A DNA stretch of 64,000 nt from NCBI GenBank assembly GCA_046329575.1, contig JAXLUJ010000005.1:186001-250000 (forward strand), read 5' to 3'. This DNA comes from UBA1941 sp046329575 (GTDB lineage: Bacteria; Bacteroidota; Bacteroidia; Chitinophagales; LD1). The notes beneath the pieces were generated by a model that did not search any database, was not told the DNA's origin, and was given only the letters and a program-made list of their open reading frames with translations. Both the position numbers and the translations under genes were made by a program. Every line of letters starts with the position of its first letter. Within the stretch, counting starts at the first letter, position 1. Of this stretch, positions 8,241-16,907 are shown piece by piece.

Positions 8241-8815
8241 GCGCCAAACAGTTCTTCTTCTACCAACTGACAAATAATATGCCCTACCAGCATATGTCCT
8301 TCCTGAATGCGCGGGGTATCGCTGCTAGGCATGTTCAGCAAGTAGTCACAACTGTCTTTCATTTTTCCACCACTCTGGCCGGTTAGTGAAATTACAATCA
8401 TGCCGCGGCGCTGCGCTTCTTCCTGCGCTAAAATCACATTCTTAGAATTTCCCGAAGTAGAGAGCCCGAATAATACATCTCCTTTACGCCCTTGCGCTTT
8501 GATGAGGCGCTGATACACCTGTTCGTAAGAATAATCGTTGGCCACGGCAGTTAAGAACGAGGTGTTTACGTGAAGCGCTTCGGCAGGCAGCGGGTCGCGG
8601 TCTTTGTAGAATCGCCCGGTGAATTCTGCAGCCAGATGTTGCGCATCGGCAGCACTGCCGCCATTTCCACAAAAATACACTCTTCCGCCTTCGCGAAAAC
8701 ACTTCGAAACTTTTTCTGAGATTTCCTGCATCAGCTTGGTTAGCTTTTCATCGCGCACCAACGCGCTTTTTACATCAATAGATGCCTGTATCAGGGCTTT
8801 AATTTTCATGCTCAT
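8237..8815 (-). CDS. gmhA: phosphoheptose isomerase (SIS domain)
   Basis: A 192-residue SIS-fold enzyme, predicted to convert sedoheptulose 7-phosphate to heptose 7-phosphate in LPS or S-layer heptose synthesis. Family marks are VYFCGNGGSAADAQHLAAEF, the phosphate loop FGLSTSGNSKNV, and the C-terminal helix with HMLVGHIICQLVEEE carrying zinc-site histidines. Two starts are possible, 8815 and 8809; the first lies exactly 4 bases after a TAATTTTG box. It heads an operon with the nucleotidyltransferase. Confidence 0.88.
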   Translation of the reverse strand: MSMKIKALIQASIDVKSALVRDEKLTKLMQEISEKVSKCFREGGRVYFCGNGGSAADAQHLAAEFTGRFYKDRDPLPAEALHVNTSFLTAVANDYSYEQVYQRLIKAQGRKGDVLFGLSTSGNSKNVILAQEEAQRRGMIVISLTGQSGGKMKDSCDYLLNMPSSDTPRIQEGHMLVGHIICQLVEEELFGA

Positions 8816-8819
8816 TCGG

Positions 8820-8827
8820 CAAAATTA
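8820..8827 (-). promoter_or_regulatory. predicted -7 promoter box of gmhA, leaderless spacing
   Basis: TAATTTTG on the minus strand, followed by the 4 bases CCGA and the gmhA ATG. It matches TAnnTTTG, and the spacing predicts transcription starting at or next to the start codon. Confidence 0.6.
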
Positions 8828-8845
8828 CGGTTTAATACCTGCTTT

Positions 8846-9859
8846 CTAAACTTTGGAAAAACGTTGAAGGTTGATCTCGGGTGTGAGGGGTTGCTGATGC
8901 AGCAGGTGTGCTGCCAATTCCTGTGCAAAATAAGGCGCCAGCGAAAAGCCCTTGGTGCCAAGTCCGTTGAAAAGGTACAGATCGGATTGTTCCGGATGGC
9001 GGCCTATGAGCGGACGCCGGTCGCGAACCGCGGGCCGTACCCCGGCTCCCGCTCCGGTAATTTCAGGCTCAAAGGGCAGCATCTTTTTTAAACTGGAAAG
9101 AATTTCCACTCGCTTTTCTTCAGTGGGCAACAGCGTTTCGAAATGCCACTGATACGTAGCCCCGGCGTAAAAAATGTGAGCATCAGCGGTAGGCGCCAGC
9201 ATCGTAGCTCCCTTTATGATGGTGTTTTTCGGGAAATGAGGTAACCGTACCAACAGATGTTCACCCTTGGCAAGTTGCCAGGGTAAATAGGAGAAGGGGT
9301 GTTCCGGTTGCTGGGCCATATAGCCGTCGCAATAAATCACAATATCATCGTCTTTCTTTTTGGCAGCCTCCCAATTTTCTTCAACCAAAAATTGATGTTG
9401 CCTTAAAAAAGAACGGTAAGCGGGAAGGAAAACAGGAGTGCTCAACTGCGCGCAGCCATTCACTTCTATGCAACCAAAAGGCTGCAATACCGCATCGGTT
9501 TCCACAACGCCGGGGTTCGGGAAATAAGCGGAATACCCCTCGTCAGCAGCACGCAGGAAATAATCGTTTTGTTCTTTTACATTCTGAAGAACTTTTAAAA
9601 AGCGGCGTTCATGATAAAAGGAAACTTGTAGCAATTGTTCCAGTTCGCGATAGGTGGTCTTCGCAAATGGCATCAGCGTATCGGCCATCCACGATTTCGC
9701 AAATTGCTTGCCGGTAATCGGGTTCAATAAGCCGCCCGCAGCGCTGGTGGCCGATCCCAAACCTGGATCATAAACCACAAAATTTTGCCGGTTCTTATAA
9801 AGAAAATAGGAGAGCAGCGATCCGGCTATGCCCTGACCCACTACTACATAACGAGCCAT
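8846..9859 (-). CDS. FAD-dependent oxidoreductase (DAO/glycine oxidase-like)
   Basis: A 337-residue protein of the D-amino-acid oxidase/glycine oxidase fold. The dinucleotide motif VVGQGIAGSLLSYFL lies at residues 5-19 and the acidic FVVYDPG at 27-33 ends the first beta-alpha-beta. AGGLLNPITGK resembles the MnmC C-terminal and ThiO families; near the end GAGAGVRPAVRDRRP and NGLGTKGF match the FAD-closing motif. Its substrate is not evident. It is translated one base after the upstream small membrane protein gene. Confidence 0.82.
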   Translation of the reverse strand: MARYVVVGQGIAGSLLSYFLYKNRQNFVVYDPGLGSATSAAGGLLNPITGKQFAKSWMADTLMPFAKTTYRELEQLLQVSFYHERRFLKVLQNVKEQNDYFLRAADEGYSAYFPNPGVVETDAVLQPFGCIEVNGCAQLSTPVFLPAYRSFLRQHQFLVEENWEAAKKKDDDIVIYCDGYMAQQPEHPFSYLPWQLAKGEHLLVRLPHFPKNTIIKGATMLAPTADAHIFYAGATYQWHFETLLPTEEKRVEILSSLKKMLPFEPEITGAGAGVRPAVRDRRPLIGRHPEQSDLYLFNGLGTKGFSLAPYFAQELAAHLLHQQPLTPEINLQRFSKV

Positions 9860-10215
9860 TAACGAAAATGTGAAAAATCGCGGTTGTCGGTTGGCTGATT
9901 TCGCTCCGATTTTTCCTGATACGCATCTATTTTATCGAGATGTGCCACATATTTTTTCATCATCGAGCGGAAGTACATAAACAGCAAAAATTGATAGAGC
10001 AGCGTGAATGGAATCAACAATTGCACTTTTTTTATAGCCTCGGGATCAGAAATCAACCCCTGGCCGTAAATACCATACAGCACCATCACGGCCACAAAAA
10101 CAGTTGCCATGAAAGCGCCTACATAAATGCCCACCCAGCGCCAAGGCCGGATGTTATAGTTGATGGCCATGTAGTACAGCGCCCCGCCAAAAATGCACAT
10201 CAGTATCAGATCCAT
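9859..10215 (-). CDS. small membrane protein of unknown function
   Basis: A 118-residue protein with three hydrophobic helices (about 2-20, 28-50, 65-88) and a charged C-terminal tail (MKKYVAHLDKIDAYQEKSERN). No family was recognised. The start at 10215 was chosen over an upstream in-frame start because a TATATTTG box lies exactly 4 bases before it and because the protein then begins directly with a membrane helix. Its stop overlaps the start of the FAD oxidoreductase gene, so the two are probably co-expressed. Confidence 0.7.
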   Translation of the reverse strand: MDLILMCIFGGALYYMAINYNIRPWRWVGIYVGAFMATVFVAVMVLYGIYGQGLISDPEAIKKVQLLIPFTLLYQFLLFMYFRSMMKKYVAHLDKIDAYQEKSERNQPTDNRDFSHFR

Positions 10216-10219
10216 ACTG

Positions 10220-10227
10220 CAAATATA
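10220..10227 (-). promoter_or_regulatory. predicted -7 promoter box, leaderless spacing
   Basis: TATATTTG on the minus strand, then CAGT, then the ATG at 10215. Full match to TAnnTTTG. Confidence 0.65.
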
Positions 10228-10378
10228 AACGGAAAAGAAGCCCGATTGTTTAAAAAGTGATAAAGAAGAAGCGTATCCGGCCATACAGGAACACCAGAAT
10301 CTTCCTAATTGCTGGCAGGAATGAGGCGGTTTCTCCATTTTTTATGGCGGCAACCGCGCTATCCGCTGCAAGTCCTCA

Positions 10379-10760
10379 GCCGCGGAAAGCCTAAAACTAT
10401 TGCTGTGTAATCGTCCCGGGTGAATTACGAATTTCAAATTACGAATTACGAAACAGGAGGTTGGTCATAACAACAACAGCCTGATTCATTTCGTAATTCG
10501 TAATTTTTCTTTCGTAATTTCTATGCTGCGGCTTGCGGGCTTTCCGCTTCTATCGCTGCCGCGGGAGGCCATAAAACCATTGCCGTGCCTACGTTTCGGA
10601 GGGAATTACGAATTTCAAATTTCAAATTACGCCTGTTTCAGGAATCGTCAGCAAAGCATCACCAAATCAACGAATCATCAAATTGCCGAATCATCAAATC
10701 ACAACTCCCCGTAATTCGTAATTTTTCATTCGTAATTTCTTCTGCCGCGGGTAGCGTTAA
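10379..10760. repeat. tandem long-hairpin repeat array, period about 180 bp
   Basis: The word gccgcgg starts at 10379, 10558 and 10744, marking two full units (about 179 and 186 bp) and the start of a third. Each unit has a left arm built of aattacgaa words and a right arm that is its reverse complement: 10422-10457 with 10480-10521, and 10603-10631 with 10711-10739. In unit 1 a further inverted pair, gcggaaagcc near 10383 and ggctttccgc near 10539, encloses the arms. The units also share flanking text such as a near copy of aaaactattgctgtg. No coding potential. Confidence 0.8.
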
Positions 10761-10835
10761 AGGCTTAAGCCACCCTTTCCTCCTAAAAAATCTTAACTCA
10801 CCCCACTATAAATTGCGTTTTCCTTTGGCTTCAAT

Positions 10836-10843
10836 CATCTTTG
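10836..10843 (+). promoter_or_regulatory. predicted -7 promoter box of batD, leaderless spacing
   Basis: CATCTTTG matches TAnnTTTG except the first base, and is followed by CGAT and the GTG start of batD: the same 4-base spacing seen at other genes in this window. Confidence 0.5.
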
Positions 10844-10847
10844 CGAT

Positions 10848-12758
10848 GTGAAACGGGTGCTTATAGAAAAAAGACTTTACGCTTCGCTTTACGGGAAAAT
10901 TTTGCTGCTGGCCCTGGCGCTGGCCGGAAATTTTGCCGCTAAAGCTCAGGTGAAGTTCTATGCTTCATCTGAAAAGCAAGTGCCGGTTAACCAGGCGTTC
11001 CAACTCAATTTTACCTGCGAAAACGGCAACCTCACGCAACTTAAACCTCCTGCCGTGAACGATTTTCAGGTGCTGGGCGGCCCGAACGTATCCAGTAGTA
11101 CGCAGTTCATGAATGGCGACATGTCGCAATCCATTACCTACACTTATATTCTGAAACCCAAACGGGAAGGCGTATTCAAAATCGGTAAGGCGGTGGCTTC
11201 CATCTCCGGCGCAACGCTCGAATCGAATGAGCTTACCATAACCGTTACCGGTCCGGTGCAGGCGCAACCACGGGCCCAACAACGCCGGCAATGGAGCCCG
11301 TTTGATGACATTTTCGCGCAGGACGACCCCTTTGAACAGCAGCAACCGGAAGAACCCGCAAATACCGGCGATATGCAAAAAACGCTGCACGATAACGTTT
11401 TTATTCGCCTTTCTGCCGACCGAACCAATGTGTATATGGGCGAAAAAGTAACAGCATCATTAAAGCTCTACTTCAAACTGAATGTTGGGCAGGCGGGCGT
11501 TACCAAAGCGCCTTCGTTTAACGGTTTCTGGAGTCAGGAAATTGAATTGCCAAAAGATAAACAACCGCAAATCGAAAATTGGAATGGTCAGCAATTTTAT
11601 GTGGTAGAACTCCAGAAGTTCAATTTGTATCCCCAAAAATCGGGCAACCTGCAAGTGTCGCCTGCCGAGGCCAATCTGGTAGTGCAGGTTCCGGTACAAA
11701 ACCGGAGGCGCAGTTTCTTTGATGATTTTTTCGCTCGCGCGCAAAATATGCAGTACAAACCGGTGAGCAACGCACTGAACATTACAGTGAAGGAGTTACC
11801 GCAAGCCGGAAAACCCGAAAATTTTAGTGGAGCCGTAGGTCGTTTTGATTATCAGGTAAAGCTTTCATCAAAAGAAGGAAAGACGGATGAGCCGCTCACC
11901 TATTCCGTAAAAATTTCCGGCAGCGGCAACCTGAAAACCGTAGAGGTTCCAAAACCGGAACTTCCTGAAGCGTTTGAAGTGTATGAACCCAAAACAAACG
12001 AACAACTCTCCAACACTGCCGAAGGTATGAGTGGTATGCGGGAGTACGACTATCTGCTAATTCCGCATCAGCCCGGCGATTACAAGATTCCCGGAAGTGC
12101 ATTTAGTTATTTCGACCCCGCTGCAGGCAAGTATATTACCATCAATGCTCCTGAATATAGTGTAAAAATAACTGGTGAGCCATCGGCCAATCCCAACAAT
12201 AATCTGCCGGTGGCGGCTTCTAAATCTGATGTTACCGCCTTGGGCAGCGATATCCGATATATCAAGAACAAAGCCGGCGAATGGAAGCCTTCCGGCGCTT
12301 CGTTCTTCGGCACGCCAACGCATTTGGCGCTTATGGTTAGTCCGTTCTTGTTGTTTACAGGATTGCTGTTTGTTAGAAAAAGAAATGAAGATCTGGCGGC
12401 TGATGTTATTGGCGCCAAAAAACGACGAGCCACGCGCCTTGCAAAAAAACGCCTGGCTACGGCTGCAAAATTGCTGAAAGCGCAAAACAAAACCGGTTAT
12501 TACGATGAGGTGAGCCGCGCCATCTGGGGTTATCTGGGCGATAAACTCAGCATCGATCCGGCGCAGTTGTCGCAGGACAACGTAGCGGAAAAACTTCAAG
12601 AGAAGAAGGTTAATCCGCAAACCATCTCACAACTACAGCACCTCATAGGAATTTGCCAGCAGGCGCTTTACGCTCCTGTTGGTGCAGGCGCTGAAATGCA
12701 ACTAAACTACGAATCGGCTATTTCGCTGATCGCAAATCTGGAGGAAGAAATCAAATGA
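10848..12758 (+). CDS. batD: BatD-like aerotolerance protein
   Basis: A 636-residue exported membrane protein. A signal helix at about 14-33 ends FAAKAQ, then come several beta-sandwich repeats of the BatD type (VPVNQAFQLNFTCENG, YTYILKPKREGVFKIG), a low-complexity stretch rich in Gln, Pro and Asp near 145-170, a single membrane helix near 490-510, and a basic cytoplasmic tail with a short helical domain. BatD belongs to the Bat system linked to oxidative stress tolerance in Bacteroidota. The start is GTG; an ATG two bases earlier runs straight into a stop. The next gene overlaps by 4 bases. The batA, batB and batC genes and the MoxR ATPase usually found upstream are absent here. Confidence 0.85.
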   Translation: MKRVLIEKRLYASLYGKILLLALALAGNFAAKAQVKFYASSEKQVPVNQAFQLNFTCENGNLTQLKPPAVNDFQVLGGPNVSSSTQFMNGDMSQSITYTYILKPKREGVFKIGKAVASISGATLESNELTITVTGPVQAQPRAQQRRQWSPFDDIFAQDDPFEQQQPEEPANTGDMQKTLHDNVFIRLSADRTNVYMGEKVTASLKLYFKLNVGQAGVTKAPSFNGFWSQEIELPKDKQPQIENWNGQQFYVVELQKFNLYPQKSGNLQVSPAEANLVVQVPVQNRRRSFFDDFFARAQNMQYKPVSNALNITVKELPQAGKPENFSGAVGRFDYQVKLSSKEGKTDEPLTYSVKISGSGNLKTVEVPKPELPEAFEVYEPKTNEQLSNTAEGMSGMREYDYLLIPHQPGDYKIPGSAFSYFDPAAGKYITINAPEYSVKITGEPSANPNNNLPVAASKSDVTALGSDIRYIKNKAGEWKPSGASFFGTPTHLALMVSPFLLFTGLLFVRKRNEDLAADVIGAKKRRATRLAKKRLATAAKLLKAQNKTGYYDEVSRAIWGYLGDKLSIDPAQLSQDNVAEKLQEKKVNPQTISQLQHLIGICQQALYAPVGAGAEMQLNYESAISLIANLEEEIK

Positions 12759-13525
12759 AGGCCACGCAAAACATAAAAAGAAATCTGTTGGCGCTGTTTT
12801 GGGTCGCCTTTGGTTTTTATGGCTTGAAGGCTGCTGCGCCCGACAATTTTTTTGCGCAAGGAAACATGGCTTACAAGAATGGCAATTTCGCCGAAGCCAT
12901 TTCACAATATCTTAAAGCACGCCGTCAGGGAGTGGAAAGCGAAGCGCTTTACTACAACCTCGGTAATGCGTATTACAAAAACAACGCTATAGCCGAAGCT
13001 ATACTGAATTATGAACGCGCCGCTAAATTGGCGCCCGACGATGAGGATGTTCAACACAATTTGAAGTTGGCCAATTTAAAAACTACCGACCGGTTGCAGC
13101 AAGTCCCGCAACTGGCCATTGTGAAAAGTTGGGACAACTTTCTTCATTCCAAATGTTCCAGATCGTGGGCCTTGATTTCAGCGGGCTTGCTTTGGATGGC
13201 GCTGCTGTTTTTTGCAATATATCTCTTCATGCCATCAATAAAACGCGTGGGTTTTGTTTTCGGCATATTGCTATTGCTTACGGCAGTAACAACTACCGTG
13301 TTTTCTTTTTCGCAATATCAATATGAAGAACACTCCGGCGAAGCCATATTGATGGCCGACAATGCCTATGTGAAAAGCGCCCCCGACGGTGGCGCTACTG
13401 ATTTATTCCTGATACACGAAGGTTTGAAAATGCAATTGCTCGATCAAGTGGGTGAATGGTTTAAAATCAGGCTGGCCGACGGCAAAGTGGGCTGGATTCC
13501 AAAAGATACTTTTGAGAAAATATAG
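12755..13525 (+). CDS. batE: BatE-like TPR and SH3 protein
   Basis: A 256-residue protein: a signal helix (about 8-27), TPR repeats at about 29-105 (NFFAQGNMAYKNGNFAEAI, ALYYNLGNAYYKNNAIAEAI, NYERAAKLAPDDEDVQHNL), two membrane helices around 134-185, and a C-terminal bacterial SH3 domain (about 200-255, ending DGKVGWIPKDTFEKI). This domain order is that of BatE. The ATGA overlap with batD shows translation coupling. It probably scaffolds the Bat complex in the periplasm. Confidence 0.85.
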   Translation: MKATQNIKRNLLALFWVAFGFYGLKAAAPDNFFAQGNMAYKNGNFAEAISQYLKARRQGVESEALYYNLGNAYYKNNAIAEAILNYERAAKLAPDDEDVQHNLKLANLKTTDRLQQVPQLAIVKSWDNFLHSKCSRSWALISAGLLWMALLFFAIYLFMPSIKRVGFVFGILLLLTAVTTTVFSFSQYQYEEHSGEAILMADNAYVKSAPDGGATDLFLIHEGLKMQLLDQVGEWFKIRLADGKVGWIPKDTFEKI

Positions 13526-13530
13526 CCGCT

Positions 13531-14742
13531 TTACACCTCTCCGGTGTTCATCCAATCGTGCCAGTAACCAGCTTTGTAGGGATAGCGTTGCAGATAAAGC
13601 AATTTTACTTTTTCAAATATTTTTTCGCGCAATGCCGCAGTGTTTCGGTTTTGCGTAGCCGAAATAAAAATCACATTGTCGTTGGTTCGCGCCATCCACG
13701 ATTCTTCCAGCTCGCGCAGCAACGAACGTTTTACTTCGGCCGGCACGAATTCATCAAATTGTTTGGCCTCGTACAAATCCATCTTATTAAAAATCACAAT
13801 TACGGGTTTGTCTTTTGCGCCCAATTCTTCCAAAATCTCATTTACCACTCTCATTTGTTCTTCGAAGGCATTGTGCGAAATATCTACAACATGAAGCAAC
13901 ACATCAGCTTCCAGCGTTTCATCCAATGTCGATTTGAAACTTTCTACAAGATGGTGTGGTAGTTTTCTGATAAAACCAACCGTATCGCTCAATAGAAACG
14001 GAATGGCATTGAACACCACTTTACGCACCGTAGTGTCTAGCGTTGCAAAAAGTTTGTTCTCGGCAAAAACGCTTTCCTTGGCCAGCAGGTTCATCAGGGT
14101 GCTTTTCCCTACATTCGTATAACCAACCAGCGCCACACGAATCATCTCAGCGCGATTCTTGCGCCGCGTTTCGTTTTGCTTGTCAATTTCTTTCAGTTTA
14201 ATTTTCAGCAAACTGATTTTCTTCTCGGCCATTCGCCTATCCGTTTCAATTTCCTTTTCTCCGGCCCCGCCCCGCGTTCCCGTGCCACCGCGTTGCCGTT
14301 CCAGGTGCGTCCACATCCCTTTCAGGCGCGGCAGCATATACTGCAGTTGCGCCAGTTCTACCTGCGTGCGCGCCTGAACCGTTTGTGCGCGATTCGAAAA
14401 GATCTCCAGAATCAGCATGCTGCGGTCTAAAACCTTGCGCTTCACCAGTTGCTCCATATTCCGCAGTTGCGAAGGCGAAATTTCATCGTCAATAATCAGC
14501 AAATCAATGTTCCGTTCCTCGATATACGCAGCAATCTCTTCCAGTTTCCCCTTACCCAAAAATGTTTTGTTATCGGGTGTCGGCAATTTCTGCCAGAACT
14601 TTTTCACCGTTTCAATTCCTGCTGTTGAGGCCAAAAATTCCAATTCGGCCAAATATTCCTGCAACTGTTCTTCCGATTGTTGCCGCGTTACCAAACCGGC
14701 CAACACCGCGCGCTCTATTTTTACAACTTTGTTTTCAATCAC
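13531..14742 (-). CDS. hflX: GTPase HflX
   Basis: A 403-residue ribosome-associated GTPase that splits stalled ribosomes under stress. The N-terminal HflX domain covers about 1-190, with GKGKLEEIAAYIEERNIDLL and the RTQVELAQLQYMLPRLKG segment; the G domain starts near 203 with GYTNVGKST (P-loop), DTVGFIRKLP (G3) and FNKMD (G4). The start is GTG at 14742, exactly 4 bases after a TATCTTTA box. It faces batE tail to tail with 5 bases between the stops. Confidence 0.94.
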   Translation of the reverse strand: MIENKVVKIERAVLAGLVTRQQSEEQLQEYLAELEFLASTAGIETVKKFWQKLPTPDNKTFLGKGKLEEIAAYIEERNIDLLIIDDEISPSQLRNMEQLVKRKVLDRSMLILEIFSNRAQTVQARTQVELAQLQYMLPRLKGMWTHLERQRGGTGTRGGAGEKEIETDRRMAEKKISLLKIKLKEIDKQNETRRKNRAEMIRVALVGYTNVGKSTLMNLLAKESVFAENKLFATLDTTVRKVVFNAIPFLLSDTVGFIRKLPHHLVESFKSTLDETLEADVLLHVVDISHNAFEEQMRVVNEILEELGAKDKPVIVIFNKMDLYEAKQFDEFVPAEVKRSLLRELEESWMARTNDNVIFISATQNRNTAALREKIFEKVKLLYLQRYPYKAGYWHDWMNTGEV

Positions 14743-14746
14743 GCGG

Positions 14747-14754
14747 TAAAGATA
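14747..14754 (-). promoter_or_regulatory. predicted -7 promoter box of hflX, leaderless spacing
   Basis: TATCTTTA on the minus strand (one mismatch to TAnnTTTG), then CCGC, then GTG. Confidence 0.5.
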
Positions 14755-14805
14755 GTATTTATACAGGTGAGCCGCCTTCGGCTATCATTACTTTCTGCCA
14801 TTTTT

Positions 14806-14813
14806 TACCTTCG
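14806..14813 (+). promoter_or_regulatory. predicted -7 promoter box of the terC-like gene, leaderless spacing
   Basis: TACCTTCG, then CACC, then the ATG at 14818. The last bases are TTCG rather than TTTG, a variant also seen before cysS and porZ. Confidence 0.55.
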
Positions 14814-14817
14814 CACC

Positions 14818-15564
14818 ATGCATCTCGATTTTTCTGTGTTTGGTCATGCCGCCGCATGGGTCAGTTTACTTACGCTCACGTTTTTGGAAATCGTTTTGGG
14901 CGTCGATAACATCATTTTCATTTCCATTGTAACGCAAAAATTACCCGAAGATTCGCGCAAAAAAGGCCAGAATCTGGGCCTGCTGCTGGCCATGTTCCTG
15001 CGCATTATTCTCCTCTTCTTCCTGGGCTGGATTATGAGCCTCGATAAAAATCTTTTACCCGAAGGCTGGGGTCTCGAATTGAGCGGAAAAGGCATCATTC
15101 TCTTGCTTGGTGGCATCTTTCTGATCTACAAATCCACAACTGAAATTCATCATAAAATGACGGGCGATGATGATGAGTTCCATGAAGATGAACCGCACAA
15201 GCGCGGATCGTTCTTTTCAGTGCTCGTTCAAATTGCACTGCTCAACATCGTCTTTTCATTCGATTCTATTCTAACCGCAATTGGTATTGCCGACGAAATT
15301 TCCATCATGATCGTAGCCGTAGTGCTTTCCATTTTGGTAATGATGGTGTTTACCCAACCCGTGAGTAAACTGGTGAATAAATACCCAACATTGCAAATGC
15401 TGGCGCTTTCTTTTCTGATTATGATTGGCGTTACGCTAATCATGGAAGGCTTTGGCCGTCATGTAGAAAAAAACTTCATCTACATTTCTGTGGCCTTCTC
15501 GCTTTTGGTAGAAGTACTCAATATCCGTTTGCGCAAAAAGCAAGCGCTTAAAAACGACGCATGA
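14818..15564 (+). CDS. TerC family integral membrane protein
   Basis: A 248-residue protein with seven or so membrane helices. The family signature is LTFLEIVLGVDNIIFISI near residues 19-36, matched in the second half by NIVFSFDSILTAIGIADEI; the two acidic motifs are thought to line a metal path. A polar loop with DDDEFHEDEPHK separates the halves. TerC/Alx/YceF relatives act in manganese export or in metallating exported proteins. The start at 14818 gives the usual N-terminus and follows a promoter-like box by 4 bases; an earlier in-frame start lies inside divergent hflX. It overlaps the next gene by 4 bases. Confidence 0.9.
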   Translation: MHLDFSVFGHAAAWVSLLTLTFLEIVLGVDNIIFISIVTQKLPEDSRKKGQNLGLLLAMFLRIILLFFLGWIMSLDKNLLPEGWGLELSGKGIILLLGGIFLIYKSTTEIHHKMTGDDDEFHEDEPHKRGSFFSVLVQIALLNIVFSFDSILTAIGIADEISIMIVAVVLSILVMMVFTQPVSKLVNKYPTLQMLALSFLIMIGVTLIMEGFGRHVEKNFIYISVAFSLLVEVLNIRLRKKQALKNDA

Positions 15565-16907
15565 CCTCTAAACAGCAATTCCAAATTCTGATTGCTGTTG
15601 CCTGTGGCTGCCTGCTGCCTTATTTCTTACTATGCCTTTGTGCCTTTCCTCTTGCCGATGATTACTGCTTTGCCTGGGAAATGCAGCGCCATCCTTCCTT
15701 CACAAACGCCTTTCAAAGTATCTATCGGGGGTGGACCGGAAGATACACTGCAGTACTGCTGGTGTTGTTCAACCCTTTTCAACTGCTGGGTTTGGCCGCT
15801 TATCAGCTCACCGCGGCATTCGGAATTATTGCTGGCGTGGTTATCAATTTCTTACTGGTCCGTTTTTTAGTAAAGCGTAAAACTACCGCCATCATCCTGG
15901 CGTTGGCCCTGCAGCTTGCCTATCAGTTTCAAATGCCGGTGCTAAGCGAAGGTTTATACTGGTTCAATGGTTATGCCGTTTACTATTGGTCGAATTTGCT
16001 ATTTGGTTTTTGGCTGTGGTTGTTATTGCAATATCACTTCAAAAGCAGCAAACTGGCTGTGATGGTGGCCATACTCCTCCTTCCGGTACTAGTGGGTTTC
16101 AACGAACTGATTCTGGTGGTGGTAACAGCCTTCCTTACCGGATGGTTTTTGATAGAAAAGGAAAAGCGGCCGGTAATCGCAGTGATGCTGCTTCTGGCGC
16201 TTTTGGGGGGAGCCTTTCTGGTACTAGCCCCTGGAAATGCGGTTCGCGCGGCTCAAAGTACCGCACCGCATCAGTTACTTCATGCGCTGGTGTTTTCGCA
16301 GTTTCAGGTGTTCCGCTTTGCCGCCTCCTGGTGCTCCCTTCCCATCGCGTTGCTATGCCTGCTCACCATGGTATTCGCCGGGCCCAATCAGTTTCAAAAA
16401 CTAAAACAGATTAAAATTCCGGTTATCCTCATAGCCATTTACGGCATCATTTTTTTCAGTGTTTTTTTACCGTTGTTCTTTTCAGGTATGCTGGGTCAGC
16501 ATCGCACGCTCAACTTCGCCTGGTGGTTCACACTCCCGCTAACCCTGCTGCTTTCAGTCAAAATTTCTGAAAAGTTTCACCTCAGTCAAAAACTTCTTTT
16601 CCTGAAAACGCCTTCATTTTTTTCAAGTACACTCATTGCCGCCATGCTGCTTATGGCCCTGAATCAAAACGGGGCAAGTATCCTGTATGATCTCAGCAAA
16701 GGAACGCTGCAAGCCTATAGGGCAGAAATATTGAACCGGATGCAACTACTGGAACAAGGTCGGTATAATAATTTCACCGCATTACCCGCCATCAAAAATC
16801 GCCCGCAATCAATTTTTCTTTATGATGAAAAAGATCCAAAAATTTGGTGGCAAGACAAATGCACTATCGAATATTTCCGGAATGCATCAGGCGTTCCACA
16901 ACATTAA
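15561..16907 (+). CDS. polytopic membrane protein, DUF6056-like
   Basis: A 448-residue protein with about ten membrane helices. The N-terminal pattern, a helix followed by FPLADDYCFAWEMQRHPSF and then GWTGRYTA, resembles DUF6056 and GT-C glycosyltransferases, in which an acidic pair after helix 1 is the catalytic site. The C-terminal soluble part (about 390-448) is short. A sugar or lipid-linked sugar transfer role is possible but not shown. It begins in an ATGA overlap with the TerC gene and converges with the EamA gene, overlapping it by 4 bases. Confidence 0.65.
   Translation: MTSKQQFQILIAVACGCLLPYFLLCLCAFPLADDYCFAWEMQRHPSFTNAFQSIYRGWTGRYTAVLLVLFNPFQLLGLAAYQLTAAFGIIAGVVINFLLVRFLVKRKTTAIILALALQLAYQFQMPVLSEGLYWFNGYAVYYWSNLLFGFWLWLLLQYHFKSSKLAVMVAILLLPVLVGFNELILVVVTAFLTGWFLIEKEKRPVIAVMLLLALLGGAFLVLAPGNAVRAAQSTAPHQLLHALVFSQFQVFRFAASWCSLPIALLCLLTMVFAGPNQFQKLKQIKIPVILIAIYGIIFFSVFLPLFFSGMLGQHRTLNFAWWFTLPLTLLLSVKISEKFHLSQKLLFLKTPSFFSSTLIAAMLLMALNQNGASILYDLSKGTLQAYRAEILNRMQLLEQGRYNNFTALPAIKNRPQSIFLYDEKDPKIWWQDKCTIEYFRNASGVPQH

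Larger units (their letters stand above)
10216..10847. other. 632-bp gene-free region between divergent genes
   Basis: Apart from two promoter boxes at its ends, the region is filled by a tandem array of hairpin-forming repeats (10379-10760). Short open frames in it (for example 10585-10851) are built from the repeats and show no protein features. Confidence 0.75.

Noticed and set aside
10585..10851. Small frame in front of batD
   Set aside because: Composed of the intergenic hairpin repeat and ends at the batD start; composition is not protein-like.
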